A model generated the notes under the pieces. That model made no database searches and was not told the origin of the DNA. It saw nothing but the letters and a program-made list of their open reading frames with translations. Shown here piece after piece: positions 41,117-50,093 of a stretch of 64,000 bases of DNA (position 1 is its first letter; every line of letters starts with the position of its first letter). This DNA comes from an uncultured Prevotellaceae bacterium (GTDB taxonomy: Bacteria > Bacteroidota > Bacteroidia > Bacteroidales > Bacteroidaceae), in contig CACXJZ010000014.1 of the NCBI GenBank assembly GCA_902768105.1, positions 439 through 64,438 on the forward strand. Direction: 5' to 3'. The translations under genes and the position numbers were made by a program.

Positions 41117-42360
41117 ATCTTCCCCTATTCATAGCCAAGAGAATCTACAGCGAGGGCGGTGACAATCGTAAGGTCAGCCGTCCTGCTATTCAGATAGCCA
41201 CCTTCGGAGTGGCCATCGGACTGGCTGTGATGATTGTGACCGTCAGCGTCGTGATGGGATTCAAGCACACCATCCGCGACAAGGTCATCGGCTTTGGAAG
41301 CCATATCCAGATAGAGAACCTGCTGGCCATCGGCAGTCAGGTGGAGCTGAGTGACTCGACAATGGACATCCTCAGCCACATGGCCGGCATCGACCACGTA
41401 CAACGCTACGTTCTGGCACAAGGCATCCTGAAGACTGACAGCGACTTTCTGGGCGTCATCTTCAAGGGTATTGATGAAAACTACAAGACCGACTTCCTGC
41501 GTCAGCACGTCATCGACGGAGAGATGCCTGTCTTCAGCGGCGAGAAGAGCACCAACAAGATACTCGCCTCGAAACTCATTGCCGACAAACTGCAACTCAA
41601 GGCGGGCGACCGCGTCTATGCCTACTTCATTACCGATGAAGGCGTCAAAGCCCGGAAGTTTACGATAGCCGGCGTCTATCAGACCAACATGACGAAATTC
41701 GACCAGGCACTCTGTTTTACCGACCTTTACACAGCCCGGAAACTGAACCAATGGGACGAGACCGACATCTACTCGGGGGCAGAGATGACCGTCAACGACT
41801 TCAACATGCTGGCTCCCATAGCCGACGATGTGGCACAGCAACTGAAATTCATCAATACCAGCATTGAGGAACCCACGTTGACGCTAGCTTCCAAGACCAT
41901 CTTCGAGGCCTATCCCCAAATCTTCACTTGGCTGCAGCTGCTTGACATCAACGTGTGGATTATCCTTGTGTTGATGGTGTGCGTGGCAGGCTTCACCATG
42001 ATTTCGGGACTACTCATCATTATTCTGGAACGCACGCAGATGATTGGAATCTTGAAGGCACTCGGTGCACGCAACAAGACCATTCGTCACACCTTCCTCT
42101 GGTTTGCAGCCTTCATCATCACTCAGGGACTCCTGTTGGGCGACGTCATTGGCATCGGCATCGTACTATTGCAACAGCATTTTGGTATAGTCACGCTCGA
42201 CCCTGCCACATACTACGTCAAAGAGGCTCCCATGGAACTGAATCTGCCTATCATTGTGACACTTAACGTCGCCACACTACTCATCAGCGTCTTCGTGCTG
42301 ATAGCCCCCAGCTATTTCATTTCTTTCATCCATCCAGCAAAATCTATGCGTTACGAGTAA
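41113..42360 (+). CDS. LolC/LolE-type ABC transporter permease
   Basis: 415 residues. One N-terminal helix (IQIATFGVAIGLAVMIVTVSVVMGF), a long periplasmic MacB-like domain (about 50-270), then three helices (INVWIILVLMVCVAGFTMISGLLIIIL, FLWFAAFIITQGLLLGDVIGIGIVLL, ATLLISVFVLIAPSYFISF) with the FtsX motif MIGILKALGARNKTIRHTFL between the first two. The pattern matches lipoprotein-releasing permeases. No ATPase gene is adjacent, which is common in Bacteroidota. Coupled to the aminotransferase gene. Confidence 0.9.
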   Translation: MNLPLFIAKRIYSEGGDNRKVSRPAIQIATFGVAIGLAVMIVTVSVVMGFKHTIRDKVIGFGSHIQIENLLAIGSQVELSDSTMDILSHMAGIDHVQRYVLAQGILKTDSDFLGVIFKGIDENYKTDFLRQHVIDGEMPVFSGEKSTNKILASKLIADKLQLKAGDRVYAYFITDEGVKARKFTIAGVYQTNMTKFDQALCFTDLYTARKLNQWDETDIYSGAEMTVNDFNMLAPIADDVAQQLKFINTSIEEPTLTLASKTIFEAYPQIFTWLQLLDINVWIILVLMVCVAGFTMISGLLIIILERTQMIGILKALGARNKTIRHTFLWFAAFIITQGLLLGDVIGIGIVLLQQHFGIVTLDPATYYVKEAPMELNLPIIVTLNVATLLISVFVLIAPSYFISFIHPAKSMRYE

Positions 42361-42364
42361 AAAA

Positions 42365-42432
42365 TTGCACAAAAAATTTTGAAATGTGCAAAAAAGGTGT
42401 TACCTTTGCACAGAATTTTTGAAAATGTGCAA
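42365..42432 (+). promoter_or_regulatory. Acyl-CoA ligase promoter flanked by two TTGCACA-N13-TGTGCAA dyads
   Basis: Copies at 42365-42391 and 42406-42432 are each 27 bases with perfect 7-bp arms, offset by 41 bases, about four helical turns. The -7 box TACCTTTG lies between them at 42401-42408, and copy 2 ends on the A of the ATG. Either this is a pair of operator sites or the leader was duplicated. Confidence 0.65.
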
Positions 42433-44093
42433 TGAAAACTGTTGAAAGTTTCAATCTCTATATAGAACGAAGCGTCATCGACAACTGGAATCTCGACGCC
42501 CTGACTGACTATCAGGGAGCCACTCTGCAATACCATGATGTGGCACGAAAGATTGAGAAGATTCACATTGTTTTCGATAACTGCGGTATAAAGAAAGGCG
42601 ACAAGATTGCCATGTGCGGACGCAACTCTGCCCATTGGGCTGTCAGCTTCCTGGCAACACTAACCTACGGAGCCGTTGCAGTCCCCATCCTCCACGAGTT
42701 CAATGCCGAGCAGATTCACAACATCGTGAACCACTCTGATGCGAAACTCCTCTTCGTAGGCGACGTTGTAGCGACGCAGATAACGCCCGAAGAGATGCCC
42801 GGCCTTGAGGGTATCGTCTATCTGCCAGACCTCTCGCTGATGCTCTCCCGTTCAGAAACCCTCACATACGCGCGCGAACATTTAAATGAATTGTTCTGCA
42901 CGCGCTATCCGAAGGAGTTCCTCAAGGAGCACGTTAACTGGCACAAGGACAGCCCCGACGAGCTGGCACTCATCAACTACACCAGCGGAACAACAGGATT
43001 CTCGAAGGGCGTCATGCTACCCTACCGTGCACTATGGGGCAACCTGGACTTCTGCTTGAACAAGCTGGGCGTACACCTGAAGAAGAACTGCGACACGCTA
43101 AGCATCCTGCCTATGGCCCACATGTACGGAATGGCGATTGAATTCATCTTCCCCTTCTGCTTCGGAAGCCATTTGTTCTTCCTCAACCGACTGCCCTCAC
43201 CAGCCATCATTGCGCAGGCCTTTGCCGACATCAAGCCCGCCGTCGTCATTGCCGTTCCCCTCATCATCGAGAAAATCATCCGCAAACGCGTATTCCCGCA
43301 GACACAGAGTAACGTTATCAAGCTGTTACTCCAGATGCCTGTGGTCTCGAAGAAGGTAAAGGCACGCATCTGTAACGAGGTGTATCAGGCTATGGGCGGC
43401 AATGCCTACGAGATTATCGTGGGAGGTGCTGCACTCAACCAGGAGGTAGAGCAATTCCTTTACAACATTCACTTCCCCATCACCGTTGGCTACGGTACCA
43501 CAGAGTGTGCACCGCTCATCACTTTCAGCGACTACAAGGACTTCGTTCCTGGTTCCTGCGGCACTCCCGTTGACCACATGGAAGTGAAGATTTTGAGCAA
43601 AGATCCTGAGAACATTCCTGGAGAGATTATCACCCGCGGCGCTAACGTCATGCTGGGCTACTATAAGAACGAAGAAGCCACCCGCGAGGTACTCGAAGAG
43701 GATGGCTGGTACCATACGGGCGACTTGGGCACCATGAGTGCTGACGGACACGTCTTCATTCGCGGACGCCTAAAGAACATGCTGCTCAGCGCCAACGGTC
43801 AGAACGTCTATCCGGAGGAGATTGAGGACAAGCTCAACTCTATGACAATGGTCAGCGAGTGCATCGTCATCCAGAAGGACGACAAGTTCATCGGACTCGT
43901 CTATCCTGACTACGACGAAGCCAAGAACATGGGTTTCACCACCGAGGATCTGGAGAACATCATGGAACAAAACCTCGTGGAGCTGAATAGGCAGCTGCCA
44001 GCCTACAGCCACCTGTCTGCTATCCGTCTGCATAAGGAGGAGTTTGCCAAGACAGCCAAGAAGAGCATCAAGCGCTACCTGTATCAAGAATAA
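42432..44093 (+). CDS. AMP-forming acyl-CoA ligase, first tandem copy
   Basis: 553 residues. ANL-superfamily enzyme that activates a carboxylic acid with ATP to an acyl-CoA or acyl-adenylate. P-loop YTSGTTGFSKGVMLPY (about 183-198), GYGTTECAPLITF, adenine/ribose motif WYHTGDLG, hinge FIRGRLKNMLLSANGQNVYPEEIE, and the C-terminal catalytic lysine in AKKSIKRYLYQE. Its nearest relative is the next gene, of the same length. Long-chain fatty acid is the usual guess, and the actual substrate cannot be read from sequence. Confidence 0.92.
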   Translation: MKTVESFNLYIERSVIDNWNLDALTDYQGATLQYHDVARKIEKIHIVFDNCGIKKGDKIAMCGRNSAHWAVSFLATLTYGAVAVPILHEFNAEQIHNIVNHSDAKLLFVGDVVATQITPEEMPGLEGIVYLPDLSLMLSRSETLTYAREHLNELFCTRYPKEFLKEHVNWHKDSPDELALINYTSGTTGFSKGVMLPYRALWGNLDFCLNKLGVHLKKNCDTLSILPMAHMYGMAIEFIFPFCFGSHLFFLNRLPSPAIIAQAFADIKPAVVIAVPLIIEKIIRKRVFPQTQSNVIKLLLQMPVVSKKVKARICNEVYQAMGGNAYEIIVGGAALNQEVEQFLYNIHFPITVGYGTTECAPLITFSDYKDFVPGSCGTPVDHMEVKILSKDPENIPGEIITRGANVMLGYYKNEEATREVLEEDGWYHTGDLGTMSADGHVFIRGRLKNMLLSANGQNVYPEEIEDKLNSMTMVSECIVIQKDDKFIGLVYPDYDEAKNMGFTTEDLENIMEQNLVELNRQLPAYSHLSAIRLHKEEFAKTAKKSIKRYLYQE

Positions 44094-44113
44094 AACTATA
44101 ACAAATCAATAAT

Positions 44114-45775
44114 ATGGAACACATACCAAGTTTCAACGCACTCATTCAACAGAGCATCATCGACCATTGGGACGCTGATGCGCTGACAGACTACAAAGGA
44201 GCCACCTTACAGTTCCACGATGTAGCACGCAAGATTGAAAAGCTGCACATTCTGTTTGAGAACAGCGGCGTAGTGAAAGGCGACAAGATTGCCCTCTGCG
44301 GACGCAACTCGTCACAATGGGCTGTGGCATTCCTCGCCACGCTAACCTACGGAGCCATTGCCGTCCCCATCCTCCACGAGTTCAATGCCGAGCAGATTCA
44401 CAACATCGTGAACCACTCCGAGTCGAAGCTCCTCTTTGTGGGCGACCATGTGGTGACCGTCATCAATCCTGACGAGATGCCAGGCTTGGAGGGTATCATC
44501 AACAACCCCGACTATTCGCTCTATGTCTCACGCTCAGAGAAGCTTACCTATGCACGTGAGCACCTAAACGAGTTGTACGGTAAGAAGTTCCCCAAGTATT
44601 TCCGCAAGGAGCATGTAAAGTATTACACGGAGCAGTCGCCTGACGAACTGGCACTTATCAACTATACCAGCGGAACAACCGGATTCTCCAAGGGCGTCAT
44701 GATTCCCTATCGTGCCCTGTGGTCAAACTATGACTTCGCCGTCACCGTGCTGGGTAAGAAGATCAAAACTGGCGACCGTGTCATCTCCATTCTCCCTATG
44801 GCTCACATGTACGGCATGGCCTTCGAGTTCATCTTCGAGTTCCTTTATGGCTGTCATGTCTATTATCTCAACCGAATCCCATCACCGGCTATCATTGCCG
44901 AGGCATTTGCCAACATCAAGCCCGTCATCATCATTGCCGTGCCGCTGGTTATTGAGAAGATTATCCGTAAGAAAGTGTTCCCAAAGATTCAGAACAACCG
45001 CATGCGACTGCTCCTGCAGATGCCCGTGGTCAACCTCAAGGTTCACGAGAAGATTTGTGAGCAGGTGGTTAGTGCCTTTGGCGGACAGTTCTATGAGGTC
45101 ATCATCGGCGGCGCAGCCTTCAATCAGGAGGTAGAGCAGTTCCTTAAGAAGATAGACTTCCCCTATACCGTGGGCTATGGCGCTACCGAGTGTGCTCCAA
45201 TCATCTGTTACAGCGACTGGCATACCTTTGCCCCAGGTTCCTGCGGACGTGCCGTGCGCCACATGGAGGTGCGCATCGACTCCCCCAACCCGAAGCTCAT
45301 CCCCGGTGAGATTCTGGCCCGTGGACTCAACGTCATGCTGGGCTACTACAAGAATGAGGAAATTACCGCGCAGACCATCGACAAGGACGGCTGGTACCAC
45401 ACGGGAGACCTTGGTACGATGGACGAGTACGGCAACGTCTTCATCAAGGGTCGTTCCAAGAACATGCTTCTGGGTTCTAACGGACAGAACATCTATCCGG
45501 AGGAGATTGAAGACAAGGTCAACTCTATGGCCCTCGTGGTCGAGAGCGTTGTTGTGCAGCGTGCTGAAAAGCTTGTTGCCATCGTCTATCCCGACTACGA
45601 CGAGGCTCACAAGATGGGCTTCACCACAGAGGACATCCGCAATGTCATGGAGCAGAACAAACTGCAACTGAATCAGGTTCTTCCTGCCTACGCCAAGCTC
45701 AGCGAGATTGAAATTCGCAAGGAGGAATTTGAGAAGACGCCGAAGAAGAGTATCAAGCGCTACCTTTATAAATAA
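44114..45775 (+). CDS. AMP-forming acyl-CoA ligase, second tandem copy
   Basis: 553 residues, colinear with the preceding protein and clearly a tandem duplicate. Motifs are kept: YTSGTTGFSKGVMIPY, GYGATECAPIICYS, WYHTGDLG, FIKGRSKNMLLGSNGQNIYPEEIE and PKKSIKRYLYK. Differences cluster in the substrate half (for example LFFLNRLPSP against VYYLNRIPSP, and ALWGNLDFCLNKLGVHL against ALWSNYDFAVTVLGKKI), so acid specificity may differ. No promoter is obvious in the 20-base gap, so it is probably co-transcribed with the first copy. A strong terminator follows at 45800. Confidence 0.92.
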   Translation: MEHIPSFNALIQQSIIDHWDADALTDYKGATLQFHDVARKIEKLHILFENSGVVKGDKIALCGRNSSQWAVAFLATLTYGAIAVPILHEFNAEQIHNIVNHSESKLLFVGDHVVTVINPDEMPGLEGIINNPDYSLYVSRSEKLTYAREHLNELYGKKFPKYFRKEHVKYYTEQSPDELALINYTSGTTGFSKGVMIPYRALWSNYDFAVTVLGKKIKTGDRVISILPMAHMYGMAFEFIFEFLYGCHVYYLNRIPSPAIIAEAFANIKPVIIIAVPLVIEKIIRKKVFPKIQNNRMRLLLQMPVVNLKVHEKICEQVVSAFGGQFYEVIIGGAAFNQEVEQFLKKIDFPYTVGYGATECAPIICYSDWHTFAPGSCGRAVRHMEVRIDSPNPKLIPGEILARGLNVMLGYYKNEEITAQTIDKDGWYHTGDLGTMDEYGNVFIKGRSKNMLLGSNGQNIYPEEIEDKVNSMALVVESVVVQRAEKLVAIVYPDYDEAHKMGFTTEDIRNVMEQNKLQLNQVLPAYAKLSEIEIRKEEFEKTPKKSIKRYLYK

Positions 45776-45799
45776 GGAGTCAAAGGAAGACTGAAAAGT

Positions 45800-45838
45800 T
45801 AGAGGAAGTTAGAGGAAATCTACTTCCTCTATTTTTTT
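45800..45838 (+). terminator. Rho-independent terminator after the acyl-CoA ligases
   Basis: A perfect 10-bp stem, TAGAGGAAGT (45800-45809) with ACTTCCTCTA (45822-45831), ends in a run of seven Ts. Confidence 0.9.
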
Positions 45839-45873
45839 CTACGTATTCTTTCTCGTTGAACAGACCTTTTGTC

Positions 45874-45887
45874 TTGATTTATATCAA
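45874..45887 (+). promoter_or_regulatory. Perfect Crp/Fnr-type operator upstream of gdhA
   Basis: TTGATTTATATCAA matches the TTGAT-N4-ATCAA pattern of Fnr-class regulators exactly. It lies inside a wider dyad, TTTTGTC...GACAAAA. It is about 70 bases upstream of the gdhA -7 box, a position suited to activation. Confidence 0.6.
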
Positions 45888-45957
45888 TTAAGTGACAAAA
45901 AGTAATCGTTTACGCGAAAAAAGTTGACAAAATGTTTGCAGTTTGATGTTTTTGCTA

Positions 45958-45965
45958 TATCTTTG
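45958..45965 (+). promoter_or_regulatory. Promoter for gdhA
   Basis: -7 box TATCTTTG, with a TTTG -33 element at 45935-45938 (19-base spacing). A 74-base leader precedes the ATG. Confidence 0.8.
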
Positions 45966-46039
45966 CAACCGAAAACGAGAAAACAACACAAAATTTCAAA
46001 TATTTATCAATCAATCAACAATTAAAAAGTTAAAAAATT

Positions 46040-47319
46040 ATGAATGCAGCTAAAATCGTTGAAGATCTGAAACAACGTTTCCCCAACGAGCCGGAGTACA
46101 TCCAGGCCGTTAGTCAGGTTCTCCCCACCATTGAGGAAGAGTACAACAAGCACCCCGAGTTCGAGAAGGCCAACCTCATCGAGCGTCTGTGCATCCCCGA
46201 TCGTGTTTGCGAATTCCGTATCACATGGGTTGACGACAAGGGCAACGTCCAGACAAACATGGGTTACCGTATCCAGCACAACAACGCCATTGGTCCGTAC
46301 AAAGGCGGTCTCCGTTATCACAAGTCTGTGAACCTCGGTATCCTGAAGTTCCTCGCATTTGAGCAGACATTCAAGAACTCACTGACCACACTTCCTATGG
46401 GTGGTGCAAAGGGTGGTTCCGACTTCTCTCCCCGTGGCAAGAGCGACGCTGAGGTAATGCGTTTCTGCGTGACATCGGCGTAGGCGGTCGTGAGGTTGGT
46501 TACCTCTTCGGTCAGTATAAGAAGCTTACTCACCAGTTCCAGGGCGTGCTCACTGGTAAGGGTATCCCCTTCGGTGGTTCACTCATCCGTCCTGAAGCTA
46601 CTGGTTATGGTTGCGTTTACTTCCTGAACAGCATGCTTCAGACTCGCAACATCGATATCAAGGGCAAGAAGGTGCTCATCTCTGGTTCTGGTAACGTGGC
46701 TCAGTATGCTACTGAGAAGTGCATCCAGCTGGGTGCTATCCCCTTGACGCTCTCTGACTCTGATGGTTACATCTACGATCCCGATGGAATCACTCAGGAG
46801 AAGCTCGAGTACGTTAAGGAGCTGAAGAACGTCGAGCGCGGACGTATCAAGGAGTATGCCGAGGAGTATCCCAACGCTGTTTATCACGCTGGCGAGCGTC
46901 CCTGGCACGAGAAGGCCGACATCGCCCTGCCTTGCGCTACTCAGAACGAGATCAACGGCGAGCAGGCTCAGGCTCTCATCGACAATGGTATTATCGCAGT
47001 AGCTGAGGGTGCTAACATGCCTTCACTGCCCGAGGCCATTAAGATTTTCCAGGATGCCAAGATTCTGTATGCTCCTGGTAAGGCTTCTAACGCTGGTGGT
47101 GTATCAGTTTCTGGTCTTGAGATGTCACAGAACTCTGAGCGTCTCTCTTGGACTTCAGAGGAGGTTGACAACTACCTGAAGCGCATCATGAACGACATTC
47201 ACGAGAACTGCGTGAAGTACGGTACACAGGCTGACGGCTACATCAACTACGTGAAGGGTGCCAACGTTGCAGGCTTCATGAAGGTTGCAAGTGCCATGAT
47301 GTCACAGGGCATCGTGTAA
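46040..47319 (+). pseudogene. gdhA: NADP-type glutamate dehydrogenase, broken by an internal deletion
   Basis: Frame 1 (46040-46483) encodes the N-terminal 147 residues through GGAKGGSDFSPRGKSDAEVMRFC and then shifts to a stop. The second frame resumes with DIGVGGREVGYLFGQYKKLTHQFQGVLTGKG and runs to 47319. Family members carry about 20 more residues at the junction ([20 protein letters not shown]-like). Restoring 58 nt at about 46468/46469 would give 1338 nt, that is 445 residues, exactly the usual length. The catalytic lysines (KGGLRYH, GAKGG) and dinucleotide domain (SGSGNVAQYA) are intact, and codon use is that of a highly expressed gene. So the break is recent, or is an assembly or sequencing error. 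A stand-alone second frame from 46546 would lack the substrate domain. Confidence 0.93.
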
Positions 47320-47379
47320 GCTCGGCGAAGCCAAGGTTACAAAACGATGGTTACATCGTGTAAGCTCGGCGAAGCCAAG
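47310..47379. repeat. 26-bp direct repeat at the gdhA 3' end
   Basis: CATCGTGTAAGCTCGGCGAA followed by GCCAAG occurs at 47310-47335, spanning the stop codon, and again at 47354-47379, 44 bases apart. The GGC-GAA-GCC core is a mini-hairpin. Confidence 0.85.
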
Positions 47380-47390
47380 ATAAATAAAAA

Positions 47391-47422
47391 GACCGCTACC
47401 CTATTGGATAGCGGCCTTTTTT
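47391..47422 (+). terminator. Terminator after gdhA, possibly bidirectional
   Basis: GACCGCTACCC pairs with GGATAGCGGCC (two mismatched positions at most) followed by TTTTTT. It separates gdhA from the convergent OmpA-family gene. Confidence 0.8.
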
Positions 47423-47442
47423 ATTTACAAATCCCTTATAAT

Positions 47443-48738
47443 CTATTTTTTTATGAACTCTACGCGGCGGTTCTTGGCACGACCTTCGTCAGTAGTGTTG
47501 GGAGCAACAGGCTCATGACTACCCTTACCAACGGCACGCAAGTTAAACTCGTCGCAACCCAGCGACACAAGCGCCTTCACCACAGCCTCGGCACGCTTCT
47601 GGCTAAGCGGATCGTTCACGGCGTCGCTGCCCTGGTTGTCTGTATGTCCCTGCACCTCGAAGCGAACACTCGGGTTCTTCTTCATGTAGTCGGCAATCTT
47701 CTTGATTTCCTCCATCGACTCAGGCAGCAGATCAGCCTTACCTGTCTTGAACAGGATGTTATTCGTCACAAACTTACCCGTCTCCTGAATAGAACGCTCT
47801 ACAGCAGACATGTCAGTTTCGGTACGTCCATACAGTTCTACGGCACCCTTGGCTACAACAACGTTCTTCACGTAAGTGGGACGGTCGTCCTTACCTCCTG
47901 ACCATAGCGTGAACCAGCCTGCACCGGCCTTGGCGTTGGGTACGTTGATGACACGCTTGCCATCAACATAGAACTTAATGGCACGCTTGTTGAACGACAG
48001 GGCGAAGTGATGCCAACGGCCATCGTTGATGACACAAACGTCACGGGCTGAGGAATGTCCTTCCCTGTGGGAGTAACCCTCCTCTGTAGGACGTACATAA
48101 TCGCAGTCGATGGTCTGCTTGTCGTAGGTCATGCTATAGTGAACTGTGAACAGCTCGTTGTCCTGTCTCTCGTTCTCGTTCATGATATCCAGCTCAATGC
48201 CGGGTGCGCCGTCCTTGGGACGGTCGTCGAAGAGCATATCGTACTCAATGGTGAAGACGTCACCCAGGTAGTTCTTGATACCACCCTTGACCAGCGGAGT
48301 AATCCAACCGTCGCCATCGATGAGGGCAATACACTTCACGCCATTCACAGTAGCAATCTCAGCGTTACCACGTACCAAGTCCCACTTTGAGGGGAACTCA
48401 CCCACCTGTTCGCCTGCCATATCGTCCTGGAACATGATGACAGAACCACGCACAAAGTCACTCTTGACAGCCCCTGTCGTGTTTGTCACACCTGGATCAG
48501 TCGTCGTTGCCGGATCGGCCTCGGGAGCAGGCTCTTCGTCATTACCCGTCACAGCATCAGTAGCAGCGTCAGTCACGCCCTCTACGGCACCATCGACAGC
48601 GTTGTCAACCGTCCGTTCCACCTCACTCTCCACGCGATATTTCACTCGCTGGCCTATACGCTTGAAGATGCCCTGGGCAGAAATACCCGTAGCCACAAGC
48701 ACCAGACACACTACAATAATAGAAAATCTTTTTGTCAT
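47443..48738 (-). CDS. OmpA-family protein with an internal lectin-like domain
   Basis: 431 residues. Signal peptide FSIIVVCLVLVATGISAQ. An amphipathic, acidic linker (about 30-90: VERTVDNAVDGAVEGVTDAATDAVTG), a concanavalin/LamG-like beta domain at about 95-305 (FQDDMAGEQVGEFPSKWDLV, DGRWHHFALSFNKRAIKFYVDGKRVI, GWFTLWSGGKDDRPTYVKNVVV), and a C-terminal OmpA domain (NILFKTGKADLLPESMEEIKKIADYM ... VQGHTDNQGSDAVNDPLSQKRAEAVV) that binds peptidoglycan. The outer-membrane beta-barrel of classical OmpA is absent. Own promoter at 48780. Confidence 0.9.
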   Translation of the reverse strand: MTKRFSIIVVCLVLVATGISAQGIFKRIGQRVKYRVESEVERTVDNAVDGAVEGVTDAATDAVTGNDEEPAPEADPATTTDPGVTNTTGAVKSDFVRGSVIMFQDDMAGEQVGEFPSKWDLVRGNAEIATVNGVKCIALIDGDGWITPLVKGGIKNYLGDVFTIEYDMLFDDRPKDGAPGIELDIMNENERQDNELFTVHYSMTYDKQTIDCDYVRPTEEGYSHREGHSSARDVCVINDGRWHHFALSFNKRAIKFYVDGKRVINVPNAKAGAGWFTLWSGGKDDRPTYVKNVVVAKGAVELYGRTETDMSAVERSIQETGKFVTNNILFKTGKADLLPESMEEIKKIADYMKKNPSVRFEVQGHTDNQGSDAVNDPLSQKRAEAVVKALVSLGCDEFNLRAVGKGSHEPVAPNTTDEGRAKNRRVEFIKK

Positions 48739-48779
48739 AGTTTTCAGGTTTTAGTTTGTACATTAATTAATTATGGCGA

Positions 48780-48787
48780 CAAATTTA
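48780..48787 (-). promoter_or_regulatory. Promoter for the OmpA-family gene
   Basis: Minus-strand -7 box TAAATTTG, 41 nt before the ATG at 48738. Confidence 0.55.
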
Positions 48788-48854
48788 CGAACAAAATTTG
48801 AATTACAAAAATAATTGTTCAGAAAATTTGTCGCCAACAGCGTTTTTTGTAAGA

Positions 48855-50084
48855 TTATTCTATGCTGACAGTCAGAGGATTCCTCAGGCTGTTCTGGAAA
48901 TCGGCAGCACGCAACAGCCATTCCTGCATGTTACGGCAGTCATACTTCGACCAGGCAGAACCCCAGTAATAGGTGACTCGCTCGCCAGGCTGCACACCAC
49001 GACAAACGACCAAGGCGTGGCCGTTGATGCCGTTGGCTGCGCCCTCGTTGGGCACGCGGAGAGTTTCCACTTGACCGTAGGGGAAGATGACGCCCACGTA
49101 GATCTGGAAGTTCTGAGCGGCAGGGTTGTCGGTGGGGTCGGCATAGAGTGCCATATTCTCCTTGAGCCACACAGAGGTGGTGTCCTCGTTGTGAATGACC
49201 ACACCAGAAGAGATGTCAACGGGCTTCGTAACTCCCTCATACCAAACGGTCTGACGGTTGAAGTTAGAGCCTTTGTCGAGCGAGAGCAGCCGATGCTCTG
49301 TCACGCGGTCACCGTGGAACTCCTTGGTTTCGTAGGTCAGGCTGACAGTAAAGCGCAGCGGACCATTGTCCAGTATCTCATACTGCGTATAGCAATAAGG
49401 AAAGACGATTTTTCCATTGTCAAGCAAAGCCGGAGCACCACAGCCGAGCGACGGGCCTACTTTGTAGCAGTCGAGACCGTAGCCGTGGTCGAAGTGGTAG
49501 GTGGTCAGCTCTTCCAGCGAGTCGGCAGCCGCCGTGTTGCCTGCCTCACGTAAGGCGACGATGGCAGCATGATTGCTCAGCTCCAGCTCGTAGCGCTGTT
49601 CCACCACGAGGTCGGGCGTGTTCTTCACCCACACATCGTTGCCAAAGGCACGCTCCTTGTTACGCTGCAGCGCAGGACCATATAGACGGTAGGCTCCGCG
49701 GTCGTTCTCCCAGGCAATGTCATCGACACGCTCTGGGTACTGACGCCCACAGACAACGGTCTTCATGGGACGTGGTTCACCCTTCACGATGGTGAAGCGC
49801 GCTTGTCCCTTTGGACGAACGCTGACATCAATGAGCAGCTTGCCGTCGTAGGTGAGCTGATAAGGCACTTCCTGACGCACGGCATTGATAACGCGCAGCT
49901 TGCATCTGTCGCAGCAGACGCCGAGGCGTTCCTTCACAGTTTTAGCATCCAGCTCAACGAGTTCCTGTCGCTGCATGTCCGTAGGGTTGCTGACAGTAAC
50001 GATGACCACATCCTGCTGGGCATGAGCCACTGACGGCAACAGGAAGAGTGCCGTCAGGAGGCTGTTCATGATTTTCTTCTTCAT
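48855..50084 (-). CDS. DUF4861 domain protein (first paralogue)
   Basis: 409 residues with signal peptide (NSLLTALFLLPSVAHAQ). VIVTVSNPTDMQRQELVELD at the N-terminus and the later blocks FGNDVWVKNTPDL, YHFDHGYGLDCYKVGPSLGCGAPAL and RFTVSLTYETKEFHGDRVTEHRLLSLDKGSNFNRQTVWYEG match DUF4861. It is a periplasmic or surface family seen near polysaccharide-degradation genes in Bacteroidota, so a role in sugar processing is plausible but unproven. It follows the DPP IV gene by 9 bases. Confidence 0.88.
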   Translation of the reverse strand: MKKKIMNSLLTALFLLPSVAHAQQDVVIVTVSNPTDMQRQELVELDAKTVKERLGVCCDRCKLRVINAVRQEVPYQLTYDGKLLIDVSVRPKGQARFTIVKGEPRPMKTVVCGRQYPERVDDIAWENDRGAYRLYGPALQRNKERAFGNDVWVKNTPDLVVEQRYELELSNHAAIVALREAGNTAAADSLEELTTYHFDHGYGLDCYKVGPSLGCGAPALLDNGKIVFPYCYTQYEILDNGPLRFTVSLTYETKEFHGDRVTEHRLLSLDKGSNFNRQTVWYEGVTKPVDISSGVVIHNEDTTSVWLKENMALYADPTDNPAAQNFQIYVGVIFPYGQVETLRVPNEGAANGINGHALVVCRGVQPGERVTYYWGSAWSKYDCRNMQEWLLRAADFQNSLRNPLTVSIE

Positions 50085-50093
50085 TTCGTTTGT

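Noticed and set aside
46546..47319. A separate 257-residue dehydrogenase gene
   Set aside because: It lacks the substrate-binding half and a promoter, and it continues the gdhA frame exactly; better explained as the 3' part of a broken gdhA.
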